In this document: positions 22,931 through 36,039 of the stretch, piece after piece
Layout of the letters: each line of letters starts with the position of its first letter
Position numbering within the stretch: position 1 is the stretch's first letter
Assembly: GCF_003265705.1 (NCBI RefSeq)
Contig: NW_020312968.1
Location: 6,303,558 to 6,367,557 of the forward strand
Source of the DNA: Callorhinus ursinus
Taxonomy: Eukaryota; Chordata; Mammalia; Carnivora; Otariidae
DNA length: 64,000 nucleotides
Reading direction: 5' to 3'
Translations under genes and position numbers: made by a program
Notes under the pieces: model-generated
The model's input: only the letters and a program-made list of their open reading frames with translations
The model's database searches: none
Told to the model about the DNA's origin: nothing

Positions 22931-25109
22931 AGGCATACAGGTGCCAGCTCATGGAAGTGAGAGCATCCTAGGGGCAACTCTGCATGGGGCGGAAGACAAA
23001 CTAGAGGGCATGTAGAAAGAGCACCATGGTGTCTGCTCTGGCCTGGGACCCTTAATTCCCAGGAAAGCATTTCTAGAATGTGCGCTTCTTGTCTCTACAG
23101 CATTGGTCTTTGCTCCATTCAACATTGTGGTTTCCAGAAAGGACATAATAACGGTTCTACTGGAACCTGAAGCTATGACTCATACTTTGTCAGAGGGGGC
23201 TTTGAGGCATTTACTAAGGCTTGCTTCTATACAATGAAGGCAGAAACATATATCTGGACCATGGGAGATTCATTTGGATGCATCTTTTAGTTCTACACCT
23301 GAAGATCACAATGAGTGGGTTGATACAGCAATGGCCATAGGATGAGGGCAAGGTTATCAAGAGCACAGGCCCTTCAGAGTTGAGGAAATGGGTCACCCCA
23401 CAAAGTGATCAACCTAGACCAGGTGCAGTTTAACCATCAATGAGGAAAATCTGGGATAATTAGTGGAGGAGTAAGGAGAACGCTTAGTTGATTGGTTACT
23501 ATTGAAAACTCGTTGCTTAGTTCAGTATATCTTAAATTCTATTTTTGTATTTGCACAGACAAGGAATTTACATCACAGTTCTAAAAAATAAAAGGTATAG
23601 CCGTATTTGAGGCATTGTGGTCTATAGATGGGAAAATACGCTAAAGAATCACACAAGACAAATCTCTTTGCTTCTATAAAGGACTCGTTGTAAGACTCAC
23701 ATATAGCCTGTTAGGTTAATTCCGATTTTATATGTTTTTGTTTCCAAATCTAAGTAGTGTATGTCACTGAAAGGGTGTTCTATATAATACAATATTGATA
23801 GTGCAAAGTTGATCTTACTTTAGTCATTTCTAATCATAGCTCTATTGCTGGCACAATTTTAACTTTACTTGAGAATATAATTGTATATATTCATTTCCCA
23901 CAAAAAATTTACTTTGGATCTGTAACTCAAAAATTAAATTATATTTTAAGTATCTTACACATTTAAAGAAAATTGTCACAATAGTGGTAATTCAGCTCTC
24001 AAACTTTTAAGAATAAAATATAGAAGTTGAGTCCCTATTTTAGAAAAAGGAACAAAATGGTAAAGGCAATATTACAATGTTGTTCCTTTTCAAGTTAAGA
24101 ATACTTTGAGTAAATATATACAAAAGCAGACAATTATGATTTTGATTTTGTCAAGAATAACAATGAATGTGAAATCACTTGGTATAATTTTTAATAATAG
24201 AAATTGAAATTTTTGCTTGTGTGACTCTATAAGTGGTTTAAGAAAATTATAGCTTATTGCAGGGATGAATTCATTTAGAGACATTGTTTATAGCCATAGA
24301 ATGGCAAATATTCCAAAATAATTCAACCCTGGTAGAATAATCTTCAACATATTTTCAAAACTAAAATAAACATCTAAATAAATCTTACATTATGTTCTAT
24401 CTGAATAATTATTTTGATGTTAATTCACAAAAGTTTTATTCATACCCAGTGTTAATTAACTTCCAAACCTATTAATTAAAGCAGGAGAATTCCATATTGT
24501 AATACAAATATAGAGACAATTTTCTTCTGAGGAAGCCAAGCTAAGTTAGTATTCAGAGCCTAGAAACAGAATATAGACAAAAATATTAACATCCCAACTC
24601 AGCCAACATCCAATGAACACATGCAGGAAAAAACAGATTAAACAAAATTCCTAAAACTGAATAACATATAGGGCATTAGTTCATGATGAAAGACGAAGCA
24701 AAAATTGCATGATTCTTACCTAATTAGACAAGTTATGAACTGATGGTGGAAACATTTTGTAAAAACACAAATTAGTATATGTTCTAATATTATCTCATTT
24801 AAACCTCATGAATCTACCATCTTCCTCATTTTCTCTGATCTGCAGACATTCTCCCTTTTTTTCATCCCTCATCTCTGACTGTCCCTAGGGAAGTCACCGA
24901 GTCCAGTGGCTGAAAATAGTTACTCAGAGGACAGACATCCACTTACCTTCTCACCTGGGTAGCCAATAGCAATCATCCAGGCAGTATTTTGGGTACTGAA
25001 GATACAGGTGTGAACAAAAATCCATTCACCTGTCTTCATCAACATTATATATTCATTGTGATAGTCATAAGTAAGTTAAAAAGTAAGTAATGATCTTAAA
25101 ATGTTGAAT
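22931..25109. other. Unassigned AT-rich sequence
   Basis: About 2.2 kb; no gene or repeat recognised. Short frames at 22949-23146, 23214-23396 and 24090-24284 (all minus) lack support. Confidence 0.5.
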
Positions 25110-25205
25110 CTTACCATGCAACTTTGAGTAAGTTATTTACCCTACTAAGCCTCAGCTATGTCTTTAACCTGTAAATGGGTATGATAATAATTGCTTACTA
25201 ATGGT
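25110..25205 (+). mobile_element. MIR fragment
   Basis: 'aactttgagtaagttattta', 'ctaagcctcagctatgtctt' and 'taacctgtaaatgggtatga' match the sense MIR body. Confidence 0.75.
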
Positions 25206-25325
25206 TGTGTGTATGTGTGTGTGTATAATATATTATATACAATAAATAACATGCTACATATATTATGTATAATACTATACATCTTTATGTCTTATATATA
25301 TTATATATATGAATATATATATATT
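25205..25325. repeat. (GT)n and AT-rich simple repeat
   Basis: A short GT run leads into a long TA/TAT-rich stretch with many overlapping palindromes ('ttatatatattatatata'). Confidence 0.8.
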
Positions 25326-25975
25326 TTCTTCCTTGAGATAAAATTAGCCTTTATTAGAAGGGAATTATAAATCACAGTTAGACTGGTCAAAGAGCCTTAT
25401 GTAGACAGAAATCAAGCTCATGGAACTAAATATACCTTACTCCAATTTTGGATACAAACTGCCTCTGCTGACATGATCAATTATAAAGAAACATATGAAT
25501 TATGGATAATCCAGTGAGCAAAGAACCTTGTTATCTGACTCCTTGGACTGATTCCCCAGAAAAAATCAGAACACGTCCTGTTCTTTATCCTAAGTTGCAG
25601 ACCCTTTGTCTACCTTTCCTGACGGTCAGTGTGAAGATGGTTAAGACTCTCCAACGTATCAAACCATTTTACTAAGGAGACCATCACTTTGTGTTAACCC
25701 CAAATCTCAGAAATCTTAATTTAAAAAAGGGTATTAAAATCACAACTGTATCTATTGTGTGAAATGATGTTCACAGATTTTGCCTTTTATTAATCATTGA
25801 GCTTGTGAATAAACTCAAGAGTTCTTTTTTCTTTTCCTTTGATCTTCCAGTCAGTCTGAAACCTCTTACAGAGGAGAAGCCCTTGCTCAGAAGCTACTTG
25901 TCTCGGGCAGGTGTTAAAGTCAGCCTTTGCTGACCATGCACACAGTGGAAAGCTTTGATTTCTTCCACCTTATTT
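25326..25975. other. Unassigned sequence
   Basis: Nothing recognised. Confidence 0.5.
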
Positions 25976-26070
25976 CATAAGCTTATTGTGATGTTAAAGT
26001 GAGATAATCCATGCAAAATTTGTTGCACACTGCCTAGTATATAGTAAGTGATCAATAAGTGTTATCTGAT
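25976..26070 (+). mobile_element. MIR 3' end
   Basis: 'gagataatccatgcaaaatt' and 'ctgcctagtatatagtaagt' then 'gatcaataagtgttatctg' match the MIR 3' terminus. Confidence 0.75.
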
Positions 26071-26264
26071 CCCCTTCTCTATCCTACTGGGCTTACCATA
26101 GTTTAGAATCTTAGTACTTTTTGCCTTGTTACATTTGCAATAGCCTCCCAAAAGGTTTTTCCATATCTAATATAACCTACCCCCACCTTCCATACATGTT
26201 ATGTATTGCCACCAGGATTAAATGTCCTGATTAATAATTCTGGACCATTTAGGTTACTGATCAG

Positions 26265-26735
26265 ATGCCTTTAATGAATTCATACCTTACTCAGGCATTC
26301 AAGACCTGCCACCATCTCAGTCATTTCCCTTTCTAATTTTAGTGCCCCTTAGGCTTTATACTGAATACTATATTCTGGTTAAAACAAATTGTTTGCTCTT
26401 CTTTTAAGTGACTCAACATTTTCTTTCTATCTGGAATGCCCCACTCAATGCCTCACCCCTAGCTGGCCCACATCCACAGTGCCCATCCTCCAAATGTCTC
26501 TTCCCCATAATCTACTCCTCTGAAAGCATGTTTTCTCCCTTCTTTTACTTTCCTTGTAGTCCTTATCAGTCTCTAGTTTTCACCTTCTAGCACTGTTATT
26601 TGCGTACCTGCTTTATCTCTCCTAGTGGAGTGTAGGTCCTTGATGGAAGAATCCATATCTGGCTCATATTTTCATTCCCAACATATCCACACTGAATAAA
26701 TATTTGTTGGCTAAATGAATGAATTAATGTTCCAA
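26265..26735 (+). mobile_element. L2 3' end
   Basis: 'ttctatctggaatgccccac', 'cctccaaatgtctcttcccc', 'gtggagtgtaggtccttgat' and 'gaataaatatttgttggcta' appear in L2 order, from the end of ORF2 to the terminus. The plus frame 26408-26590 is the dead remains of this L2 coding end and not an independent gene. Confidence 0.85.
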
Positions 26736-28359
26736 TTCTCCAGGCCAGCAAAGTGAGCAGGTTAAATGTCAAATGTAAATAATATTTTACTACAAGGCTG
26801 GTTTCTTAACCAGAGAGGTGCTGACTTAATTTGTGATATGATTTATGGAGAACAAGGGAGATCACCTTGTTCCAAGATATCTTCCAGACCTTAATATTCT
26901 ACGAGTAGAAAGCAGGTAAGAGTTGATTTTCTTAGTCTTCTGAATGGCTTTTGTAATTTCTCAGTAGGATGTGTCAGCATTTATCCAGCATGAGCCAGAC
27001 TATCAGCAACTTCCAAGAACCTGCCAGGGGGCAGAATCAGAGGGTGTAGCTGAACCTGGAGACAATTTGAGGGAGCCCCGAGGCAGGCAAGCGTCATTGT
27101 GAAGAGGGGAACGGCTGGGCCAGGAAACAGAAGATGGGACTCGAGCAATTCATGTTGTTTCACCCATGCAAATTCAGAAGTCACTGCTGAGTCAAAGCAG
27201 GCGTGAGCAGTCACATGGTACCTTGGGAAAATCCTCAGCCACGGAAACAATTAGATTAAGGTGGGAAGAGAGAGTCACTAAAGCAGGCTTGAAAGGGAAA
27301 TAACCCTGTCAAACTGGAAGAAAAACTGGGACCGACATGACCTTGTGTCCGACACTCTATTGCTCTATCCTGCTTGTATTACTGTTTATGCCATACACAA
27401 AGCTCTTCAACATACCTTCAGGACCTCTTATAATTACGACATGTTATTCATGCTGCCCGGATGTCTCAGATTTCCCTGATCTCAGACCATAGAGAGAAGA
27501 ATTAAGTAACACTTCCTTTTCATTCCTAAATCATGATGGCAACAGTCCGTCTACTTGATTGGTAGAATGTAATGATCAGGAAAGTATAAGGCCACCTGAA
27601 GTGTCTCATGTGCATCTTAAGTCAGTTTTCAGCTACAGTCAGGATATGAGGTGTGTGACCAGTGCTGTGCTAGAGTGTGTTCCTATAAGCTCACAAGAGC
27701 CAGCTGTGCACATCTCTTCCCAAATCTATGTTCAGTGAATTTATGATGGTAGCTTGACATTGGATATGGGGGCAAAAACTAAGAGCCATGCCTTTTTCTC
27801 AGCATGTTCGCACTGGTCTTTTTTTTCTACCAGCTCTCATTTGTGGTTTGTTCCACTGCCCATGAAGCCATCTGGAAGAGCTGAACCATTGTCATTCTTT
27901 TCCATGAGTTCAATAGTAGTGCCCATAGTATTGTTTCCAGATGCTTCAAAAGCTTCCAATCTTGGCATTGCCAGAACATTCTTGGATTCCATGCAAAGAT
28001 GGGGAGAATAACATATCTCAACTCTTCATTTTGTCACTGGGACTCTGCAAACCCTTAATATTCCCATGGTTTCTCAGTCTACCTTACTGACTTCTTTATG
28101 GTGTCTCCAGATGAATCCCACAAGCCTTGTAGGAGATAAACACTATTTCGCCCCTTTTCTTATTTGTTTTGCTCCTTAAGGACCTCCTGCCAACTATGAA
28201 AATGTGTTTCTCCTTTCCTAGGACAAAACAAAAAACTTGAGGAATGGAGGGGCAGATGGAGTCCAGCTTACCCAGAAAGCAAGCCTGCGATTTGAATTTA
28301 TTTTTAAAAACTATGCACTAGTTGTGCTAGATATATATTTTTTGCCTCCTTTCCCAGGT
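26736..28359. other. Unassigned sequence
   Basis: About 1.6 kb. Overlapping frames on both strands at 27754-28021 and one at 26981-27250 have no family resemblance. Confidence 0.45.
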
Positions 28360-28745
28360 GACCTTTCACCCTTTTTCATCCTGCTCTGTGTTCTGGGAAA
28401 TTAGTACATAGGGGCTTCTTCAATGGTTCCCTTTTCCTCTAACCTCCTCTTGAGTTTGGCCGAAGGAAAACACTAGCAGGAGATTTGGGAGTCATTGTTG
28501 AATGGTCTTCTCCATATAGCTGCTCTGTCTGGGTTCTCATAACTGTTCTCTCCTCTGTCCCTCTAGCCTAGAGGGAGAAACAGCTCCTTGTTTTTGGCAG
28601 TCCCAGGAAACAGCACCATCCCTCATTGTCTTCCTAAAGCCTCACCCTATTCCTTTAAAAAAGAAATCTTCTCTATTAAAATCTCATCAATTATCCAGTT
28701 TGAGTATGCTGTCTTTATTCTGCTGGAATCCTGGCTGATAGGCTA
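28360..28745 (+). mobile_element. Old LTR-like interspersed repeat
   Basis: The 3' end 'attaaaatctcatcaattat' then 'ccagtttgagtatgctgtct' and 'ggaatcctggctgatag' resembles a widespread mammalian repeat that ends '...gggaccctgactgatac'. The terminus style suggests an LTR; the family is not assigned. A related 3' end occurs near 61.6 kb. Confidence 0.45.
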
Positions 28746-29078
28746 ATCACAGGAAATCATGACCTATGAAGCTTAATGTTCTTCTCACTACAGAAAGGTA
28801 TTTCTATTTGATATATTTAGGAATCACATACTCACATTGTTTCAACTACTGAAAAGAACTAATAATCATTATGCCAAAGATAGCTGTTTATTTGACCTCA
28901 ATAAATCTGCCCCACCTGTAATTTCATGGGCTCTTGTCAGGGTTTATTAATTTTTTAAAATGCATAACTCCACTTGAAATAAATAGGTACTTGAAGAGAA
29001 AATCAGGAATAATAAAGGAATATTGAGGACACAGAATCTTATCATACATATGAAAATATTGTTGATACACATGGGTAT
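28746..29078. other. Unassigned sequence
   Basis: Nothing recognised. Confidence 0.5.
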
Positions 29079-29097
29079 AAGAAAAATCTAGCAATTT

Positions 29098-29320
29098 GGG
29101 GCACCTAGGTGGCTCAGTTGGATGAGCATCTAACTCTTGGTTTTGGCTCAAGCCATGATCTCAGGGTTGTGAGATTGGGCACCCCTCCCCTGTAGTTGGG
29201 CTCGTGCTCAGTGCTCAGCACGGAGTCTGCTTGAGATTCTCTCTCTCCCTCTTCCTTTGTCCTTCCCCCGATCACACTCTCTAAATAAACAAACAAACAA
29301 ACAAATAAAAAAAAAATCTT
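29098..29320 (+). mobile_element. CAN-SINE
   Basis: 19-base target duplication 'aagaaaaatctagcaattt' at 29079-29097 and, with one change, at 29321-29339. The tail is (AAAC)n then (A)n TCTT. The head carries 'cctaggtggctcagttggat', a diverged A-box region. Confidence 0.95.
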
Positions 29321-29339
29321 AAGAAAAATCCAGCAATTT

Positions 29340-30999
29340 TATCAGAGTATTAAATACCCAGTGATGGATTGGAATAAGCTATACCTCACAAACATTATCT
29401 CTGGATTCAGTTACATTAAAGTGAAAATCGAGTGTGTAACTTTGGTTTAACATGGGGTAGTGTTAGAAAATGCACTCTGATGTTAGCAGGACCTTGAGTC
29501 TCACATTATTTGGGTGAATAGGTTCTGGAAAATATTTTCCGACTCACCTATCCAAGAAAAGCAACAAGTGAAACAATTCAGGTGAGGAATTAACTGGGAT
29601 AGGTTTTAGACTCTCTAACCCTCTATGCCTGAATCAGTCATCAAACCAAGCTGCTCCTCTAAAGCTGAGGCAGTGTCCACAATGAGAAAGACAAGGCTCC
29701 CTCACCCTGACCTGCCACTAGAGACTAAGGGAAAGGTTATATGACATGACTGACTCATTATGAAAATGTGGGAAAGGAAATACTGTTTCATTAGATTGTA
29801 TCCCAGTGACTACATAGTTTGTAAAACCTATGTATTCAACTGCATAAGAATTATGTTACCTTAAAATTTACCTTCCTAATGATACACTTTCTCCTATCTT
29901 ACTTAATGGCTCTAAAGAACGTGATCTCATAACTCTGTGTTTAAATGTAGTTAACAAATAACATGATAAAAATGGAAAACAAAGCAAAGAAAAACAAAAA
30001 AGAAAGAAAAAAGAAAAATATGTTAAAAAAAATGATGCATGAAAGGAAAGGCCTAAGTTATTACCTTACCCATCCCATCCCCCAAAGGGCCTAACCTAAT
30101 GATCTGAACATATTAGGACTTCAATACCTCTTTATTAAATTTAATGCAAATATTCAAAATGAAATTAAAATCAGACTGGCTATTTCTGGAAAAGTTCCAG
30201 ACTTAAGCATTTGGTTTTCTTTACATGTCACGAAAAATTAATCTGTTTACAGAATCTTGGTGACTCTAAGAAATCCAATGAATCTCTCAAGGAGCTGAGG
30301 ATTACCTAAAAAGGATTGTCATCTGAGCCATGACATAGGTAGTCATTGTCCCTGATGCTTCCTTGCCTGGAATTGTTCCTGATGAAATGCAAGCTCATCC
30401 ACCCTGTGTGACTAAAGGTTTTAAAAGCAATGAAGAATATGGACAGGGTAAGCCATGATTAATCGCTTAGTACAATGAAACTAATCCAAAATGTACATGA
30501 ATCTTAATTTAATGCTCATTATAAAAAAGGGATCTTTGATGTTTTAACACACCTTTGAAACCATTACCTTCCTAAAATTTTCCACTCATAAGCTCTCAAC
30601 TCATGAATGACAATAATTCCAGAGAAATTGAACAATCTAAATTAATCAGGTATAAACTTTCCGAGGTTGTTATATTTATCTAGCATGACGAGTTTTAATG
30701 AGATCTAATTATACTGCTGTTTTTTATTTAGAGTTGTCTATAGATTGATAGGTTAAAATATTTTCTTGCTTCTCTTGAGCAAACAAAACAAAAAAAAACA
30801 CACATTCCCCTCAGAAACCCCTCTCTGAAGCAACAGCTCTTCTATGCCATTCTGGGCTGTGCCCTCTTGGAGGCCATGGGGCTCTTTTGCCTGATGGTGG
30901 CCTCTCTCATTCTCTTCGCCATGTGACAGAGCCATCTCCACCTCCCATGGGTCTTTCTGCTGAGGCTCCAAAGTGGCATGTGTCCTGAGACACGAACCA
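29340..30999. other. Unassigned sequence
   Basis: About 1.7 kb. An A/AAAG-rich tract occurs at about 29968-30022. The minus frame 30753-30971 begins at an ATG but resembles nothing known; its left edge lies in a run of A-rich DNA. No repeat named. Confidence 0.45.
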
Positions 31000-31395
31000 T
31001 AGAGTTTGTCAAATATTGCCTGGGTTTTCCAACCTATCCCAGTCTCCGTATGGACTACTTTTGGCCAGTGGGCTATGAACTGAAATGGTGTGTCACCTCT
31101 GAAATGAAGACTTTAAGACCCAGTGTGGGGTTCTTCAAGCTCTTTCTCCCTCTGTCATGTGACTGCAGTTCCACATGGTAGAACTATAAGGTTTATTTGT
31201 TTGTTTGTTTGTTTTGTTTTTTTCAAAGAACCTGATCCTCAAGTCATTGTTTGGAAGGGAGCTACCCTAGGGAGCCCCTGGTCCTATAGATGGTTCTGTT
31301 CAGGCAAGAGAAGAGTCCAATTGAATGTGCTAAGTCTTGAGATTTGGAGTTTATTTCCACAGCATAACCCAGGCTGTCTTTACTGATGTCCCCAG
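31000..31395 (+). mobile_element. Old LTR-like repeat (MaLR-style)
   Basis: 'cttttggccagtgggctatg', 'gaagactttaagacccagtg', 'caggcaagagaagagtccaa' and 'ccacagcataacccaggctg' follow the order of an old mammalian LTR whose 3' end reads 'caagaaataaacc...gcagcataacctagcct...actgatac'. Family name uncertain. The plus frames at 30978-31181 and 31123-31386 lie within it and are not genes. Confidence 0.55.
31195..31222 (+). repeat. (TTTG)n simple repeat
   Basis: About four TTTG units followed by a T run, inside the old LTR-like repeat. Confidence 0.85.
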
Positions 31396-31765
31396 GGAAG
31401 ATGAGCACTTCAGAATCAAGTCTTCCAATGGAAGGGGTTCCATGGAGCTGTTTTCTAGTATCCTACTGTTGTTGAAATATATTATAACTCAAAGTAATAG
31501 CATCACATAACCAGAGATAACGTTCTATGACTGGAAATGTGTCTATCTAGTTTAGAAGCTGCTATATATTTTAAGTATAATAAAAGAGCTAGTTCTCCCA
31601 AGAACAGATTTTATCTTACCCCTAATAATTTTTTCACCATTTTTCCTGGTAAAAATCTGGGTAACGTTTTTAACTGATGGCCAATAGATATTTTCATAGT
31701 AGACCTGTGTGGCCGTTTCCTCACGGAAAAGAATAGTAAACCTCCACACACTCAGGTCTTTTTAT
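31396..31765. other. Unassigned sequence
   Basis: Nothing recognised. Confidence 0.5.
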
Positions 31766-31781
31766 TAAAATAGGTCTTCCA

Positions 31782-31986
31782 GGGCGCCTGAGTGGCTCAG
31801 TTGGTTGGGCGACTGCCTTCGGCTCGGGTCATGGTCCTGGAGTCCCGGGATCGAGTCCCGCGTCGGGCTCCCTGCTCGGCGGGGAGTCTGCTTCTCCCTC
31901 TGACCCTCTTCCCTCTCACGCTCTCTATCTCTCATTCTCTCTCTCTCAAATAAATAAATAAAATCTTTAAAAAAAATGAAATAAAA
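31782..31986 (+). mobile_element. CAN-SINE
   Basis: Exact 16-base target duplication 'taaaataggtcttcca' at 31766-31781 and 31987-32002. Body variant with 'tctgaccctcttccctctca' in the CT-rich domain, shared with the copy at 33110. Confidence 0.96.
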
Positions 31987-32002
31987 TAAAATAGGTCTTC
32001 CA

Positions 32003-33094
32003 ATCACCTTTTCTGACACATCAAAAATAAGTTCAAGTCTATTTTTTAATTGAGCATGATGTAGATTACAGAACTGTCAACTCATAATCTCACTCCCTGT
32101 AGAAAAAGACACTGTTAGTGTTTTTTAATATATTGGCTTCAGATGTGTTTTCAAATATTCAGCAGTAGAAAGGGCCTGACCCTCTCTAACATTGGAAACA
32201 ATTCATGTTAGGTATTCCTAGGATGATCGAGGCTATAAAACTATTTTTAATAACTGCAGATTTTAGTTTAAACATAATTGCACATAGTTTGCAATTACTT
32301 AATGAGACACAGACATCTTTGCCTCTGGGAGAGCCAAACCTCATGATTTGGAAATGTATAGTCAGAGAAACCATTTATAATTTTGCTTTTTTGCTTTGCT
32401 TTTTTTGGATGTTTGCTTTGGATGCTTTGGTTTCAATCAAGATATATGAAGTCAGGTTTATGACTGAAAAAGCCACTTTTTCCCTCTCATGCAATTAGAC
32501 AGTTAGCTACAGCTAAGCATAGATTAACAGAGAGAATTGCTAAATTTCCAAATACTTTCCTTTTTAAGCCAATAGAAGAAAAAACAGCATTCAAGTGCTA
32601 CTTTAAATTTATAGAACTATTACAAACCTAGGAATTTTCAACACCCAAAGCAACGTAAGAGAGAAGACCCAAAGATATCTTTCATAAAAGAATATGGAAA
32701 ATGGTCATGTTGTGAAGTGATGATAATAAAATATTTCTCTCCGTGTTTGTGTTTCTTTAATAATTACTTTTAAACATATTAGTCTTTTAAACATCTTACC
32801 CTTTGTAATGGTCCAAGAAAAAAAATGACAAGTGAATATTCAGAACCTCTTATACTTCTCACATCCCCGGAAATTTTTTTTTTCTTCGTCTCCATAATTT
32901 GGGGCTTGGCCGTGCGTGCAATCTGGAATGATGAGTGAGAAATGAAGCAGTTAAGCACAGTAAGCTGAAACCTGCCTGACTACTTTTCACTGTTCAGGGC
33001 CGGGAGTTATTTGTAGAAAAGGAAGGATAAAAGGGCAGGCACAAGAGAGGTGAGACATTGGGCTGGGTTGAAAGAAGAGATTTAAGAAGATTTT
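32003..33094. other. Unassigned sequence
   Basis: About 1.1 kb. Overlapping frames at 32186-32374 (-) and 32205-32498 (+) have no support. No repeat named. Confidence 0.5.
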
Positions 33095-33109
33095 AGAAAC
33101 TGAGGGAGA

Positions 33110-33314
33110 GGGCACCTGGGTGGCTCAGTTGGTTAAGCAACTGCCTTCGGCTCAGGTCATGATCCTGGAGTCCCGGATCGAGTCCCACATCGGGCTCCCT
33201 GCTCAGCGGGGAGTCTGCTTCTCCCTATGACCCTCTTCCCTCTCGTGCGCTCTCTCTCTCTCTCTCATTCTCTCTCTCAAATAAATAAATAAAATCTTAA
33301 AAAAAAAAAGAAAA
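33110..33314 (+). mobile_element. CAN-SINE
   Basis: Exact 15-base target duplication 'agaaactgagggaga' at 33095-33109 and 33315-33329. Same 'atgaccctcttccctctcgt' body as the 31.8-kb copy, so the two belong to one subfamily. Confidence 0.96.
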
Positions 33315-33483
33315 AGAAACTGAGGGAGAAGATTAGGACTAAGTTGCCAAACGGTGATGAGTGGGTGTCTGTAAAAACTGAAGGGTAGGCGGAGAGGATT
33401 TTTAATGTTGAGTTAGGTGTTATGGATGGAAGTCATCTTTTGGAGCGAATTCAGTAAAGATTAAAGAATCTCTCTTTCTCTCA

Positions 33484-33656
33484 GAGCCCCTGGGTGGCTC
33501 AGTTGGTTAAGTGTCTGACTCTTGGTTTCAGCTCAGGTCATGATCTCAAGGTCATGAGATCGAGCCCCGAGTAGGGCTCTGCGCTTGGTGTATAGCCTGC
33601 TTAAGATTCTCTCTTGCCCTCCCCCTAAAATAAATGAATGAATGAATGAATAAATA
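33484..33656 (+). mobile_element. CAN-SINE, older subfamily
   Basis: 'cctgggtggctcagttggtt', 'gactcttggtttcagctcag', shortened CT-rich part and (AATG)n/(AAAT)n tail. Flanks 'aaagaatctctct' (33463-33475) and 'aaagaaactctct' (33657-33669) suggest the target duplication. Confidence 0.92.
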
Positions 33657-33669
33657 AAAGAAACTCTCT

Positions 33670-35619
33670 CCCAATAAGAGATGATGTTTCTAAAAGTAAT
33701 CAAATGCTGAAATGGGCCAAAGAATGATCAGCTTTACAGGTTGCTCTGACTTATTACAAGATATTTTAATTTTCTATAAAAATATAGTGAAGCAGACATC
33801 ATTGTGCTCTACCAAGCTGATAGGAAAACACCAAATAGTGATGGATCGACATGGCCAGTCATTAATGAAAATTGCCAAAATAACGGGCTAGAATCAGGAT
33901 ATGAATTTCAGTGAGGAATGCTTCCACATACAAGAAAGATAAAATTTGTCTAACGGGAGCTTAGCAATAGAGAGGCACTTTTCTTACATAACAAGAGGTC
34001 TGAAAATGGGCCTCCCTTGGCATTTGTTACTTTCCTTACCTTTCTGTCATGATTGAAGAGCGTCTCTGACACTTTCCAGTGGCAGGTCCTTGAGATGAGA
34101 ATAAAACTAGTTTGTTGGCAAAGGAGGAAGAGGCATAGAATGTGGATTGACCTCGAGAAGATAGTAGAAAGGCTTCTGTGTAGTTGAATAGTACCTACTT
34201 CAAGTTTGGTTTCTAGGGGTATCCCACAGAGAGCAATATTTTTGGATTTTTATGATTTTCCTGTGAATAGTTTCACAATTCAGATATTGCCCATTAGCCT
34301 GTTTAATACCAGGTCAAAACCAGTCAGGGAACAAGGATGTATCTGGGCCCTGAAGCATAGCTTATCCCTTCCATCCACTGTCTTTCCCAAATAAAAATCT
34401 TTTCACAAAACAGTATTGATATAAACAACTTGGCATGTATCTGTGCCATTAAAAAAAAATCAGGCTCTTTGATTCTTAGAATGAATGCCTCTTGGATCAT
34501 AACAGAGGGGAAAGTTGCATCATCAAGAATGTTATTGGCAATGTGAAATAGTTAGTATATTTTATAATTCTAAGATCTTTAACAACATTAAAAAAAAAAA
34601 AACGGCAAGTTCCATAGGCTCAGATTGAGCTTAGTTTGGATTGTGACTCAAACCTTTCGTATTTCCACCTGGATGATGGAGATCTGAAAACCCAAGGGGT
34701 TTCCAACAAAACAGAGTGAAGTCAACATAACCCAGGCCACTTACTAATTAAATGTGCTTTCAGGTATGTTTGAAATAACCCAATAGATTATAGCTTCCAA
34801 CATCCTTCCATTGGTGCAACAGCATGTTTTTTTTTCTATGCAGTTGTCTAGTAGAATTGCTTTGGTCTGTCCCTGCTCAGTAGATAGCATCTTTCATCTG
34901 AGACAGATATCTTGAGCCGTAGTGAGGAAGTAAGTGTTCATTGCAGGAGTATGTATTTTTGTCTTCATTACTGTGTGGGGATTTCTTACCGCATCTCTTA
35001 TTTAGGGTTGGCTTGAAGTTAGACCTTGATCACTTGCAGATCATTCCCATGGATGTTTTTCACCTGAGTTCACCTGTCTCTTTTGAAGTGGAAGAGCTGG
35101 GAGTAGCCGGATGAATAGATTGGCATCAAAAGAAAGCTGAGTTTTCTCAGGTGGCTCATCGGATAGAAAGAAAAGTATACAACTGTGGAAAAGGTATTTT
35201 TATTACACAACCGGTAAATATTTGTATTAACTTGTAGAACAAGTTTGATAAAACACACCCCAAAGCCAGATAAATAACATACAAATAGCCTATTCTTCCT
35301 ACTAATTCTAGCACAATAAAGAATGTTTTCAACTTCCTTATCATTACAGAGGATATTCAAGAAACAGCTTTTGGCGCTGTATTGACAAAATCTAAAGATG
35401 GCAATAATTGATATAATCTAAAGGTGATAAGAATAGGAATAAACCATACACAAAGAGGTGTTCTACTGACATAAGTCAATAAAATACAATCCATTTTCCA
35501 AAAAAGTGCAAATTCTTTGTATTTATTGATAATGATGATAATGATGATAATATAATAATAATAAGAGCTACTTTTAAATGAGTGGCTTAATAAATATCTG
35601 GTGACAAACAGATTTTATT
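33670..35619. other. Unassigned sequence
   Basis: About 1.9 kb. Frames at 34206-34394 (+) and 35070-35360 (-) are unsupported. A (GATAAT)-type tract at 35531-35565 is listed separately. Confidence 0.5.
35529..35565 (+). repeat. (GATAAT)/(AAT)n simple repeat
   Basis: 'gataatgatgataatgatga' followed by AAT units. Confidence 0.85.
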
Positions 35620-35790
35620 TAAAAGTAATTTTTTTAAACTACTTTATTGAGGTATGATTGATGTACAAAAAAACAATATATAGTTAATGCGTACAACTGG
35701 ATGAGTTTAGGGATAAATATACACCTGTGAAAGCATCACCACCATCTATGCTGTGAACATATCCATCACCACCAAAACTTTCCTTATATA
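35620..35790 (-). mobile_element. L1M 3' terminus, antisense
   Basis: 'ctactttattgaggtatgat', 'tacacctgtgaaagcatcac' and 'gaacatatccatcaccacca' are the inverted L1M 3' UTR end. Confidence 0.8.
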
Positions 35791-35809
35791 TATTTTCATT
35801 TCCAGTTGT

Positions 35810-35975
35810 AGCCCATTGGCTCCTCATACCAACCCTAAACAGTCAGTAGGTATTGGAGTGCTTTCACCACTTTGCAAATGGGGAAAAATATGCCTTGAAA
35901 GGAATAATTTGCCTGAGGTCTAACTGATTGAATGTTGTAGAACTAGAAATGGAGCACAGGTTTTTAATGCTTCAA
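35810..35975 (-). mobile_element. MIR, antisense (weak)
   Basis: 'cactttgcaaatggggaaaa', 'tttgcctgaggtctaactga' and 'aactagaaatggagcacagg' follow the inverted MIR order loosely. Confidence 0.5.
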
Positions 35976-36039
35976 AGCTCATTTATGTAACTATTATTAT
36001 TGTTGTTGTTATTTGCTTCTCAAGCTTTAGAATATATCT

